Origin: Polaromonas sp.
GTDB taxonomy: Bacteria > Pseudomonadota > Gammaproteobacteria > Burkholderiales > Burkholderiaceae_C
DNA: 13,232 bases
Assembly: GCA_023259235.1 (NCBI GenBank)
Contig: JAHFQQ010000076.1
Location: 1-13,232 of the forward strand
Reading direction: 5' to 3'
In this document: piece by piece, positions 1-8,251 of the stretch
Layout: each line of letters opens with the position of its first letter
Position numbering within the stretch: the stretch's first letter is position 1
Program-made: the position numbers and the translations under genes
The notes under the pieces: generated by a model
Database searches by the model: none
What the model saw: only the letters and a program-made list of their open reading frames with translations
What the model was told of the DNA's origin: nothing

Positions 1-384
1 CGGAATCGGCTGCGTGCTGGTGCCTACTTCCAGCGCGACCTCATGGTTTTGCAGCAGCAACCGGAATTGCTCCAGGTAATAGTGCCCATAAAGGTCGGGC
101 CGGGTCAGCGTGGTTTCAAAGTGGCCCGGGCCGGCCACAAAGCCGTAACTCAGCTGCAGGATATCGGGTGTTTCAAGAATCGCACGGGCCACGGTTTTGG
201 TGTGGATGCGCACAAACGGGTAGCAGGCACGCACATGGCCGGGCAGGGTTTCACCCGCCACGTAGCGCTGCATGGCATCGCGCAGATGGGCAATCTGCAG
301 CTCATAGATCAGCCGCACCTGCGCCAGCGCGGCAGCAGGGTTGGTGTAGCGGGTGGGAGCAATGAAGGTCGGAAGGAGGGGCAT
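1..384 (-). CDS. amn: AMP nucleosidase, N-terminal part (cut by window edge)
   Basis: AMP nucleosidase hydrolyses AMP to adenine and ribose 5-phosphate in the cytoplasm, a purine salvage and AMP-level control step. Only the first 128 codons lie in the window; the gene continues past base 1. Recognition rests on the N-terminal AMP-nucleosidase domain: the ALAQVRLIYELQIAHLRDAM stretch, the CYPFVRI segment, then TLTRPDLYGHYYLEQFRLLL followed by VGTSTQPIP. I align this from memory with the ITRP...YL.EQ...L...Y......QP....P pattern of E. coli Amn. The catalytic C-terminal phosphorylase-like domain is outside the window. The ATG at 384 is chosen because it lies 8 nt after the gor stop codon and opens directly into the conserved region. 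The ribosome binding site is weak (CAGG). The tight spacing suggests cotranscription with gor. Confidence 0.88.
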   Translation of the reverse strand, partial: MPLLPTFIAPTRYTNPAAALAQVRLIYELQIAHLRDAMQRYVAGETLPGHVRACYPFVRIHTKTVARAILETPDILQLSYGFVAGPGHFETTLTRPDLYGHYYLEQFRLLLQNHEVALEVGTSTQPIP

Positions 385-392
385 GGCCTGGC

Positions 393-1760
393 TTATCTGC
401 TGATGGGCTCGCGCATTGTCACAAATTCTTCGGCGACGGTGGGGTGAATGCCGACGGTGCCGTCAAAAACTGCCTTGGTTGCGCCGGCTTTCAGGGCCAC
501 GGCAAAGCCCTGGACAATTTCGCCGGCGTCCGGCCCCACCATGTGCAGGCCGACCACGCGGTCGGTCGTGTCGTCGACCACCAGCTTCATCAGCGTGCGC
601 TCGGTGCTGCCGCTCAGCGTGTGCTTGAGCGCCTTGAAGTCGCTGCGGTAGACGCTGATTTTGCCGAACTTTTCGGCGGCGTCCGCCTCGGAGTAACCGA
701 CCGTTCCGATGTTGGGATGGGTAAACACCGCCGTCGGAATGAAGTCGTAGCTCATGCTGCGCGGCTTCTTGCCGGCGGCCGGACCGAACAGATGATCGGC
801 CACCACCATCGCTTCGCCCAGTGCCACGGGAGTAAGCTGGATGCGCGCGGTCACGTCACCGATGGCGTAGATTGACGGAGTCGAAGTCTGGTAGCGCTCA
901 TTCACCTCGATCGCTCCCGCCTTGCTCCGCGTGACGCCAGCCGTTTCCAGGCCCAGGCCGTCGGTCATCGGGACCCGGCCGGTGGCATACAGTACCGCAT
1001 CGACACTCAGGAGGCTGCCGTCGCGCAGCCGTACGTGAAGGCAGTCGCCCGCGCGTTCGATGGCAGTCAGGTCGGTGTTGAGGTGCAGCGTAACGCCGGC
1101 CTTGACCATTTCGCTGGATATGAACGAGCGCACATCGCCGTCAAAGCCGCGCAGCACCTGTGCGCCGCGGTAGAGTTGCGTGACTTTTGCACCCAGGCCG
1201 TTGAAGATGGAGGCGAATTCGCAGGCGATGTAGCCGCCGCCTACGATCAGCAGGCGCTGCGGGAAGGGCGACAGGTCGAATATTTCGTTGGACGTGATGG
1301 CGTGCTCGCGGCCAGGAATGTCGGGAACGCTGGGCTTGCCGCCAGTGGCGAGCAAAATGTGCCGGGCACTGAAGCGCTGGCCGCCGACATCAACCGCGTG
1401 CTTGCCCGCCAGCGTGGCCCAGTTCTCGATGATCTGCACGCCCGCGCTCTTGAGCAACTGCATGTAAATGCCGTTAAGCCGTGAAATCTCGCGGGCGCGG
1501 TTGCCTTTGAGCGCTTCCCAGTCCAGCGTGGGCGCTTCGCCAATCCAGCCAAAGCCATGCGATTGTTCAAAGCTTTCGGCAAAGTGTGCGGCGTAGCTAT
1601 ACAGCTTTTTTGGAATGCAGCCCAGATTGACGCAGGTGCCGCCCATGGCCGCAACCTCTGCCAGCGCCACCCGTGCTCCGCGCTGTGCGGCCATGCGGGC
1701 GGCGCGTACGCCGCCGCTACCGCCGCCGATCACGAAAAGGTCATAGTCAAAAGCTTGCAT
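393..1760 (-). CDS. gor: Glutathione-disulfide reductase
   Basis: NADPH-dependent flavoenzyme that reduces glutathione disulfide to glutathione in the cytoplasm. The 455-residue product has the usual family length. In order it shows: the FAD-binding GGGSGG near residues 12-17; the redox disulfide GGTCVNLGCIPKK with Cys43 and Cys48; an NADPH-binding GGGYIACEFASIFNGLGAK with downstream YRGAQVLRGFD, whose arginines fit binding of the NADPH 2'-phosphate; a second FAD motif YAIGDVTARIQLTP; and the C-terminal GIHPTVAEEF, whose His439-Glu444 pair is the catalytic acid/base couple. A longer reading frame extends to 1922. The ATG at 1760 is preferred because AGGA lies 6 nt upstream and the protein then begins just before the FAD fold, as in homologues. 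It diverges from dbpA and is followed closely by amn. Confidence 0.95.
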   Translation of the reverse strand: MQAFDYDLFVIGGGSGGVRAARMAAQRGARVALAEVAAMGGTCVNLGCIPKKLYSYAAHFAESFEQSHGFGWIGEAPTLDWEALKGNRAREISRLNGIYMQLLKSAGVQIIENWATLAGKHAVDVGGQRFSARHILLATGGKPSVPDIPGREHAITSNEIFDLSPFPQRLLIVGGGYIACEFASIFNGLGAKVTQLYRGAQVLRGFDGDVRSFISSEMVKAGVTLHLNTDLTAIERAGDCLHVRLRDGSLLSVDAVLYATGRVPMTDGLGLETAGVTRSKAGAIEVNERYQTSTPSIYAIGDVTARIQLTPVALGEAMVVADHLFGPAAGKKPRSMSYDFIPTAVFTHPNIGTVGYSEADAAEKFGKISVYRSDFKALKHTLSGSTERTLMKLVVDDTTDRVVGLHMVGPDAGEIVQGFAVALKAGATKAVFDGTVGIHPTVAEEFVTMREPISR

Positions 1761-1827
1761 GTATTTTCCTTTGCTGTCCGACCCCGATTGTGCTGTTTTT
1801 GGATGAGCCGTGGGCAAACGCCCTGCA

Positions 1828-1857
1828 TTGCGCGGGATGGAGACCGCCGCCGATAAT
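1828..1857 (+). promoter_or_regulatory. Candidate sigma-70 promoter of dbpA, placing the start at the ATG
   Basis: TTGCGC at 1828-1833 and GATAAT at 1852-1857 are separated by 18 bp. The -10 box matches TATAAT at five of six positions; the -35 box matches only the TTG. A start 6-7 bases after the -10 box would fall on or next to the A of the dbpA ATG at 1864. That ATG has no Shine-Dalgarno sequence, so a leaderless mRNA is suggested. This is a by-eye call. Confidence 0.4.
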
Positions 1858-1863
1858 CGTGGC

Positions 1864-3262
<1,399 letters not shown>

Positions 3263-3273
<11 letters not shown>

Positions 3274-3297
3274 AGGATCGCAGGCATGTCATTTTTT
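3263..3297 (+). terminator. Intrinsic terminator of dbpA, overlapping its stop codon
   Basis: ATGCCTGC at 3263-3270 pairs perfectly with GCAGGCAT at 3280-3287 around a 9-nt loop. GTCA and six T follow (3292-3297). The left arm is made of the last sense codons of dbpA and the TGA stop is in the loop, so a terminating ribosome would cover half the stem. There is no T tract on the other side, so it should not stop the convergent liv transcript. Confidence 0.75.
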
Positions 3298-3393
3298 ATA
3301 ATAAAAACAGCACCCAGCCCCTGCCAAAAGGGTAGGATACGCTACGTTAGTTATAGCAATTAGGTAGCTGGCTGCCGGCTTTCGCCTGATGTC

Positions 3394-4365
3394 TCATGAT
3401 TGCGTGGAGACACCCTTTGCAGCAGACGCCTGACGGCGACGCTCGCGAAAGGCCTGCAACTCGCCCACCACGCCCTTGCGGAAGGCCATCACGCAGACGA
3501 CGAAGATCACGCCGATGATGACATTGACCCACGAGCCCACCTTGTCGGCCAGCAGGTCCTGCAGGGAAACCACGATGCCCGCGCCGAAGACCGGGCCAAA
3601 GAACGTGCCCATGCCGCCCAGCAGCGTCATCAGGATCACCTCGCCTGACATGGTCCAGTGCACGTCGGACAGTGTGGCAAAGCCCATGACCAGCGTCTTG
3701 AGCGAGCCTGCCAGCCCGGCCAGCGCGGACGACAACACAAACGCCAGCAGCTTGTAGCGGTCCACCTCGTAGCCCAGCGAAATCGCGCGGGGCTCATTTT
3801 CACGAATCATCTTGAGCACCTGGCCAAATGGCGAGTGCACGATGCGCGAGATGAACAGGAAGCACAGCAGAAAAACTGCCACCACGAAGTAGTACAGGGC
3901 GGTGTCAGACTTGAGCGGGAGCAGGCCAAGCAGATTTCCCCGCGAGACCCCCTGCAGGCCGTCTTCGCCGCCGGTAAAAGGCGCTTGCAGGCAGACAAAA
4001 TACACCATCTGCGCAATGGCCAGCGTGATCATGGCAAAGTAAATCCCCTGGCGCCGGATGGCGACGAGCCCCACGACCAGGCCAATCAGTCCGGCGCCTG
4101 TCGTGCCGGCCAGCAGGCCCAGCTCGGGCGTCCAGTGCTGCGACTTGATGAACCAGCCGGTAATGTAGGCGGCCGAGCCAAAAAAGGCGGCATGGCCAAA
4201 TGACAGCAAACCAGTGAAGCCCAGCAGCAAATTGAAGGCGCAGGCAAACAGGGCGAAGCACAGCAGCTTCATGACAAACACCGGATACAAGCCGATAAAG
4301 GGTGCGAGCAGCAGCAGCGCCAGCAAAACCAGATAGGTCGCGCGGATAAGGTTTTGAGATTTCAT
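3394..4365 (-). CDS. livM: Branched-chain amino acid-type ABC transporter permease LivM
   Basis: Inner-membrane permease of the branched-chain/hydrophobic amino acid ABC importer family, partner of LivH. The 323-residue product is largely hydrophobic with many membrane segments. It shows the family pattern FNLLLGFTGLLSFGHAAFFG near residues 45-65, the cytoplasmic coupling region with RENEPRAISLGYEVDRYK, and the closing GGMGTFFGPVFGAGIV segment. The tail is basic (RERRRQ). Two in-frame ATG codons, at 4377 and 4365, precede the first membrane helix. I prefer 4365 because GGAAA lies just upstream of it, while nothing resembling a ribosome binding site precedes 4377. It is the last gene of the liv operon, 108 bp after livH, and that gap is mostly filled by a repeat. 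I see no strong terminator after it; it converges on dbpA. Confidence 0.92.
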   Translation of the reverse strand: MKSQNLIRATYLVLLALLLLAPFIGLYPVFVMKLLCFALFACAFNLLLGFTGLLSFGHAAFFGSAAYITGWFIKSQHWTPELGLLAGTTGAGLIGLVVGLVAIRRQGIYFAMITLAIAQMVYFVCLQAPFTGGEDGLQGVSRGNLLGLLPLKSDTALYYFVVAVFLLCFLFISRIVHSPFGQVLKMIRENEPRAISLGYEVDRYKLLAFVLSSALAGLAGSLKTLVMGFATLSDVHWTMSGEVILMTLLGGMGTFFGPVFGAGIVVSLQDLLADKVGSWVNVIIGVIFVVCVMAFRKGVVGELQAFRERRRQASAAKGVSTQS

Positions 4366-4398
4366 TCGGGTTTCCATAGAGCCAAAGGCCGCAGCGCC

Positions 4399-4465
4399 GG
4401 GCCGCCCCAAGCAAGGCCAGCCCCCTCGGGGGGCAGCGAAGTACGCGCAGCGACAAGCGTGGGGG
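4399..4465 (-). repeat. Intergenic repeat copy A (livH-livM junction)
   Basis: A 67-bp GC-rich element that starts 8 nt after the livH stop and ends 33 nt before the livM start. It matches copy B at 7422-7490: they share GGGCCGCCCCAAG at one end, GGGGGCAGCG in the middle and AAGCGTGGGGG at the other end, roughly 80% identical by eye with a 2-nt length difference. The centre GCCCCCTCGGGGGGC can fold into a strong short hairpin. From memory, elements of this sequence are frequent between genes in Comamonadaceae genomes. Orientation is given relative to the operon. Confidence 0.8.
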
Positions 4466-4473
4466 CCATTACT

Positions 4474-5358
4474 TCAGGCTTCCTTGCCAAAGAGGCCCGC
4501 TGGCCTGACCATGAGCACCAGGACCATGATGACGAACACCACGATATTGGACGCTTCGGGGTAGAAAACGCGCGTCATGCCTTCAACCAGCCCGAGCCCC
4601 AAACCGGTGATCACCGATCCCATGATCGAGCCCATGCCGCCAATCACCACCACGGCAAACACCACGATGATGAGGTTTGAACCCATCAGCGGGTTGACCT
4701 GGATGATGGGCGCGGCCAGCACGCCGGCCAGCGCGGCCAGCGCGGCGCCAGCGCCATAAGTGAGCATGACCATGAGCGGCACATTGATGCCGAAGGCCTG
4801 CACCAGCGCCGAGTTTTCGGTGCCGGCGCGCAGGTAGGCGCCGAGCCGGGTCCGCTCGATGACAAACCAGGTGCCCAGGCAGACCACCAGCGAGACCAGC
4901 ACCACCCAGGCGCGGTAATTCGGCAAAACCATGAAACCAAGATTGGTGGCGCCCGAGAGCAGTGCCGGCACATCGTAATTCTGGCCCGACACGCCATACA
5001 GTTCACGGAATACGCCTTCGGCGATCAGCGCCAGGCCAAAGGTCAGCAGCAAGCCGTAGATGGGGTCGATCTTGTACAGATGCTTGAGGAAAACGCGTTC
5101 GATGACCGCGCCAATCGCGCCAACGATCAACGGCGCCAGGACCAGCGCGTACCAGTAGTTGATGCCGAACTTGTCAAGCATGATCCAGGCGGCAAACGCG
5201 CCCAGCATGTAGAGTGCTCCGTGCGCGAAGTTCACGATGCCCAGCAGGCCGAAGATAACGGCCAGCCCCAGGCTGAGCATGGCGTAAAACGCGCCATTGA
5301 CGAGGCCCAGCAGCAGCTGGGCCAAAAAAGATTGAAGCGGAATGCCGAAAATTTCCAT
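4474..5358 (-). CDS. livH: Branched-chain amino acid-type ABC transporter permease LivH
   Basis: Inner-membrane permease of the same importer as LivM. The 294-residue length is typical of LivH. Near the N terminus are LLLGLVNGAFYAMLSLGLAV and FGLLGIVNFAHGALYMLGAF, the signature start of LivH proteins. The cytoplasmic loop IERTRLGAYLRAGTENSALV, around residues 165-190, is where the ATPase subunits dock in this family, and GGMGSIMGSVITGLGLGLVE lies near the C terminus. The protein ends MVRPAGLFGKEA, as usual. The ATG at 5358 is the only start that fits; its ribosome binding site is poor. An intrinsic terminator lies between livK and this gene, so expression probably depends on read-through. Confidence 0.93.
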   Translation of the reverse strand: MEIFGIPLQSFLAQLLLGLVNGAFYAMLSLGLAVIFGLLGIVNFAHGALYMLGAFAAWIMLDKFGINYWYALVLAPLIVGAIGAVIERVFLKHLYKIDPIYGLLLTFGLALIAEGVFRELYGVSGQNYDVPALLSGATNLGFMVLPNYRAWVVLVSLVVCLGTWFVIERTRLGAYLRAGTENSALVQAFGINVPLMVMLTYGAGAALAALAGVLAAPIIQVNPLMGSNLIIVVFAVVVIGGMGSIMGSVITGLGLGLVEGMTRVFYPEASNIVVFVIMVLVLMVRPAGLFGKEA

Positions 5359-5396
5359 GGAAGCCCGTCAGTTCGGATATCGTGGCGATGATAAGC

Positions 5397-5429
5397 AAAA
5401 AAATGGCCGAACGCGAACGCGAACGGCCA
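5397..5429 (-). terminator. Intrinsic terminator after livK, inside the liv operon
   Basis: On the minus strand TGGCCG (5429-5424) pairs with CGGCCA (5409-5404) and is followed at once by seven T (5403-5397). The 14-nt loop can form an inner CGC/GCG stem. It lies 14 nt downstream of the livK stop codon and 38 nt upstream of livH. Its likely effect is to make the binding-protein message more abundant than the downstream permease message. I infer this from structure only. Confidence 0.75.
5408..5425 (-). repeat. Three tandem hexamers in the livK terminator loop
   Basis: CGAACG is repeated exactly three times on the plus strand and makes up the loop and inner stem of the livK terminator. Gain or loss of a unit would change loop size by 6 nt. 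Confidence 0.7.
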
Positions 5430-5443
5430 CCTGAAAGACCAAC

Positions 5444-6637
5444 TTACTTTTTAATCAGCGAGCATTTGGATTCGGCAGGTGTTGTAAAGGCCTGGTCTCC
5501 GGGAACCTTGGCCACGATTTTGTAGTAGTCCCATGGCGTGGTTGATTCCTTCGGCGACTTGACCTGATAGAGGTACATGTCGTGGATCATGCGGCCGTCG
5601 GCGCGGATCTGGCCCTTGTTGTAGAAGTCGTTGATCTTCATGGACTTGAGCGTTGCCATCACCTTCTCGCCGTCGGTGGTGCCAGCTTTTTCCACGGCTT
5701 TCAGGTACTGCGTGACGGAAGAGTAATCGGCCGCCTGGAGGCTCGAAGGCATGCGCTGGTATTTGTCGAAGAAGCGCTTGGCAAATTTGCGTGAAGCATC
5801 ATCCTGATTCCAGTACCAGCTGCCGGCCAGTTGCAGGCCTTCGGTGTTGGCTAGACCCAGGCTGTGCACGTCATTGATGAACACCAGCAGACCGGCGACC
5901 TTCATGGTCTTGGTGATGCCGAATTCCTTGGCCGCCTTCATCGCGTTGGTAAAGTCTCCGCCGGCATTGGCCAGGGCAAGAATCTGCGCCTTGGAAGCCT
6001 GGGCCTGCAGCAGGAAGGAAGAGAAGTCAGACGCATTGAGCGGATGGCGCACCGCGCCGACCACCGTGCCGCCGTTGGCCTTGACCACGGCGGAGGCGTC
6101 GGCTTCGAGGGAGTGGCCAAAAGCGTAGTCGGCCGTCAGGAAGAACCAGCTCTTGTAGCCGGCCTTGACCAGCGCCGAGCCGGCCACCTTGGCCAGGGCC
6201 ACCGTATCATAGGCATAGTGCACCGTGTAAGGCGTGCAGTCTTCATTGGTCAGGCGGGCGGAGCCCGGACCAATGGCAATGAATGGGGTTTTCTTTGCCG
6301 CGGTGACCTTGGACATGGCCAGCGCGGTGCCGGAATTGGTGCCGCCAACCAGCATGGACAGGCTGTCCTTGTCGATCCATTCACGCGCCTTGGAGCTGGC
6401 GACGTCGGCCTTGTTCTGGTGGTCCGCCGACAACACTTCAATCGGGCGGTTGAGCACCTTGCCGCCGAAGTCCTGCACGGCCCATTTGATCATTTCGGCG
6501 CCGGCCGGGCCGTCGATGTCGGCGTACAGGCTGGACATGTCGGTGATGAAACCGATCTTGACCGGACCGGTGCCTTGCGCGGACGCAATGCTGCCGAGGC
6601 CAATCGCCATTGCGGCGACGAGTACTTTGAGTTTCAT
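5444..6637 (-). CDS. livK: Periplasmic substrate-binding protein of a branched-chain amino acid-type ABC transporter
   Basis: Secreted periplasmic binding protein (type 1 periplasmic-binding fold) that delivers substrate to LivHM. The first 20 residues form a signal peptide: MKLK, a hydrophobic core, then the ASA cleavage site before QG. The mature part begins PVKIGFITDMSSLYADIDGP and contains the hinge-region ADHQNKADVASSKAREWID, VGGTNSG and the later FFLTADYAFGHSLE. Two cysteines, Cys134 (NEDCTPY) and Cys392 (ESKCSLIKK), could form a disulfide in the periplasm. A GGAGA ribosome binding site lies 6 nt before the ATG. The class is clear. The substrate is not: members of this subfamily bind amino acids, amides or aromatic acids, so the symbol denotes family only. 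Three tandem hexamers lie just upstream and a terminator just downstream. Confidence 0.9.
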   Translation of the reverse strand: MKLKVLVAAMAIGLGSIASAQGTGPVKIGFITDMSSLYADIDGPAGAEMIKWAVQDFGGKVLNRPIEVLSADHQNKADVASSKAREWIDKDSLSMLVGGTNSGTALAMSKVTAAKKTPFIAIGPGSARLTNEDCTPYTVHYAYDTVALAKVAGSALVKAGYKSWFFLTADYAFGHSLEADASAVVKANGGTVVGAVRHPLNASDFSSFLLQAQASKAQILALANAGGDFTNAMKAAKEFGITKTMKVAGLLVFINDVHSLGLANTEGLQLAGSWYWNQDDASRKFAKRFFDKYQRMPSSLQAADYSSVTQYLKAVEKAGTTDGEKVMATLKSMKINDFYNKGQIRADGRMIHDMYLYQVKSPKESTTPWDYYKIVAKVPGDQAFTTPAESKCSLIKK

Positions 6638-6647
6638 GGGTATCTCC

Positions 6648-6665
6648 AGGTTAAGGTTAAGGTTA
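6648..6665 (-). repeat. Three tandem TAACCT hexamers upstream of livK
   Basis: On the coding strand TAACCT is repeated exactly three times and runs directly into the GGAGA ribosome binding site of livK. It lies in the 66-bp livF-livK gap, next to a run of seven T (coding strand, 6681-6675). Copy-number change would alter the leader in 6-nt steps. Confidence 0.75.
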
Positions 6666-6703
6666 GGGGGTCAGAAAAAAACAGGGCCGGTCGCGCAAGC
6701 CGC

Positions 6704-7408
6704 CTAGACCCCCAAATACTTCTGCAGCATGCCCATATTCTGGGACAGCTCGGCTTGCGCAAACTGCTTGACGATGGCGCCGTGCTCCATGACATAGAAA
6801 CGGTCGGCCAGTGGTGCGGCAAAACGGAAATTTTGCTCGACCAGCACAATGGTGTAGCCCTTGGCCTTGAGTGCCAGGATCATCTCGGCGAGCTTCTGCA
6901 CGATGACCGGCGCCAGGCCTTCGGAAATTTCATCGAGCAGCAGCAACCGCGCGCCGGTGCGCAAAATGCGCGCCACGGCCAGCATTTGCTGCTCGCCGCC
7001 CGACAGCCGGGTGCCGGGGCTGCTGGCGCGCTCCTGCAGGTTGGGAAACATTTCGTAAATCTCGGCGATGCTCATGCCGCCGGGGGCGATCGTGGGCGGC
7101 AGCATCAGGTTTTCCTCGGCCGACAGGCTGGCGAAAATCCCGCGCTCCTCGGGGCAGTAGCCCACGCCCATCCGGGCCACCTTGTGCGGCAGCAACCTGA
7201 TGGCTTCCTGCCCGTTGATCTTGATGGAACCCTTGCGCGCGCCGGTCATGCCAACAATGGCGCGCATTGTGGTCGTGCGGCCAGCGCCGTTGCGTCCCAG
7301 CAGGGTGACCACCTCCCCCTCATGCACCGTGAGGTTCACGCCGTGCAGGATGTGTGATTCACCATACCAGGCGTGCAGGCCTTCGATGCGGAGCAGCTCT
7401 TTGGTCAT
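6704..7408 (-). CDS. livF: Branched-chain amino acid-type ABC transporter ATP-binding protein LivF, Walker A Lys to Arg
   Basis: Cytoplasmic ATPase subunit of the importer. The 234-residue length is typical of LivF. It shows Walker A GRNGAGRTT at 38-46, signature LSGGEQQ at 135-141, Walker B LLLLDE at 155-160, and the LVEQN switch region with Gln192, the usual LivF form where other ABC ATPases have His. The clear oddity is Arg44 (codon CGC) in place of the phosphate-binding lysine of GxxGxGKT. I recall Arg at this position in other Burkholderiales LivF-like proteins, so it may be a lineage trait, but I cannot verify this. The ATG at 7408 has a very good GGAGG ribosome binding site 5 nt upstream, placed just after repeat copy B. 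It follows livG in the operon. Confidence 0.9.
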   Translation of the reverse strand: MTKELLRIEGLHAWYGESHILHGVNLTVHEGEVVTLLGRNGAGRTTTMRAIVGMTGARKGSIKINGQEAIRLLPHKVARMGVGYCPEERGIFASLSAEENLMLPPTIAPGGMSIAEIYEMFPNLQERASSPGTRLSGGEQQMLAVARILRTGARLLLLDEISEGLAPVIVQKLAEMILALKAKGYTIVLVEQNFRFAAPLADRFYVMEHGAIVKQFAQAELSQNMGMLQKYLGV

Positions 7409-7421
7409 ACAGGCCTCCGCA

Positions 7422-7490
7422 GGGCCGCCCCAAGGACGGCCTGCGACCCCTCTGGGGGCAGCGTATTACACGAAGTGAAAAGCGTGGGGG
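7422..7490 (-). repeat. Intergenic repeat copy B (livG-livF junction)
   Basis: A 69-bp partner of the element at 4399-4465. It starts 7 nt after the original livG stop codon (7498-7500) and ends 13 nt before the livF start, so the livF ribosome binding site sits immediately beside it. The frameshifted livG frame runs into the repeat and stops at 7466. Its position and orientation between two liv genes mirror copy A. Confidence 0.8.
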
Positions 7491-8251
7491 TTGACATTCA
7501 GTGCGCACCCTGCAAGGTGGTGTCGGCGGTGCCCATGTAGGCTTCGATGACCAGCGGGTTTTTCGACACCTCGGCGTAAGGCCCATCGGCAATGATGGCG
7601 CCGCGCTGCAGCACCGTAATGCGGTCGGCGATTGTGCTCGACCATCAGGATGGTGCGACCTGTCGAGACTTTCTTGATGAGTTGCGTGACGCGGTCCACA
7701 TCTTCGTGACCCATACCCTGGGTAGGCTCGTCGAGCAGCATCAGTTCGGGCTCGAGTGCCAGGGTGGTGGCCAGCTCAAGCGCGCGCTTGCGGCCATAGG
7801 GGAGGTTCACCGTCAGTTCATCGGCATAGGCGCGCAGGTCCACTTCGGCCAGCAGCGCATGGGCGCGCTCGTGCAGGCGAAACAGCGTGCTTTCGGCTTT
7901 CCAGAAGTGAAACGAAGTGCCCAGATTGCGCTGCAATGCGGCGCGAACGTTTTCGAGCACAGTCATGTGCGGGAAAACGGCAGAAATCTGGAATGACCGC
8001 ACAATGCCGCGCCGCGCGGTTTGCGCCGGCTTTTCACGGGTGATGTCCTGGTCGTTGAAGACAATGGTGCCGCGGGTGGGCGTCAGGAATTTGGTCAGCA
8101 GGTTGAAAAAAGTCGTCTTGCCGGCGCCGTTGGGGCCGATCAGGGCGTGAATGTGTCCACGCCGGAATTTGAGGTCCACGTTATCAACGGCCACGAATCC
8201 CTTGAATTCCTTGGTCAGTCCGCGTGTTTCGAGAATATATTCTGCTGACAA
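7466..8251 (-). CDS. livG: Branched-chain amino acid-type ABC transporter ATP-binding protein LivG, frameshifted C terminus
   Basis: First gene of the liv operon; the second ATPase subunit of the importer. Residues 1-207 are normal LivG: Walker A GPNGAGKT at 39-46, Q-loop Gln88 in RSFQIS, signature LPYGRKR at 150-156, Walker B LMLLDEP at 170-176, and VEHN with His206. After Asn207 the frame is wrong: it reads RRPHYGAAARRHH and ends in repeat copy B. The expected tail is present in another frame at 7498-7629. About seven codons that normally link VEHN to ADRI are missing, with one extra base left, which suggests a deletion near 20 nt. The start is TTG at 8251, supported by GGAG 6 nt upstream. 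Either a real mutation or a sequencing or assembly error would explain it. All nucleotide-binding motifs precede the lesion. Confidence 0.8.
   Translation of the reverse strand: MSAEYILETRGLTKEFKGFVAVDNVDLKFRRGHIHALIGPNGAGKTTFFNLLTKFLTPTRGTIVFNDQDITREKPAQTARRGIVRSFQISAVFPHMTVLENVRAALQRNLGTSFHFWKAESTLFRLHERAHALLAEVDLRAYADELTVNLPYGRKRALELATTLALEPELMLLDEPTQGMGHEDVDRVTQLIKKVSTGRTILMVEHNRRPHYGAAARRHHCRWALRRGVEKPAGHRSLHGHRRHHLAGCALNVNPHAFHFV
7498..7629 (-). pseudogene. livG: Out-of-frame C-terminal tail of livG
   Basis: This segment encodes 43 residues beginning ADRITVLQRGAIIADGP and ending TADTTLQGAH before TGA at 7498. It is the standard LivG tail, with the GxIIADG strand and the YMG segment, but it lies in a different frame from the upstream part. 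Joined to residues 1-207 plus about seven missing residues it would give a protein near 257 aa, the normal LivG size. Confidence 0.85.

Noticed and set aside
3308..3345. Possible livM terminator on the minus strand
   Set aside because: CCTACC/GGCAGG can pair with one mismatch, but the T tract is more than ten bases away, so the structure does not fit an intrinsic terminator well.
6666..6703. Possible terminator between livF and livK (run of seven T on the minus strand)
   Set aside because: The T run is present, but the preceding GC-rich sequence forms only a very short stem. It is not a convincing intrinsic terminator.
5864..7357. Very long plus-strand frame (497 codons) opposite livK and livF
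   Set aside because: It is antisense to two confidently identified genes. Its His/Gly/Gln-rich translation is the usual mirror of GC-rich coding DNA.
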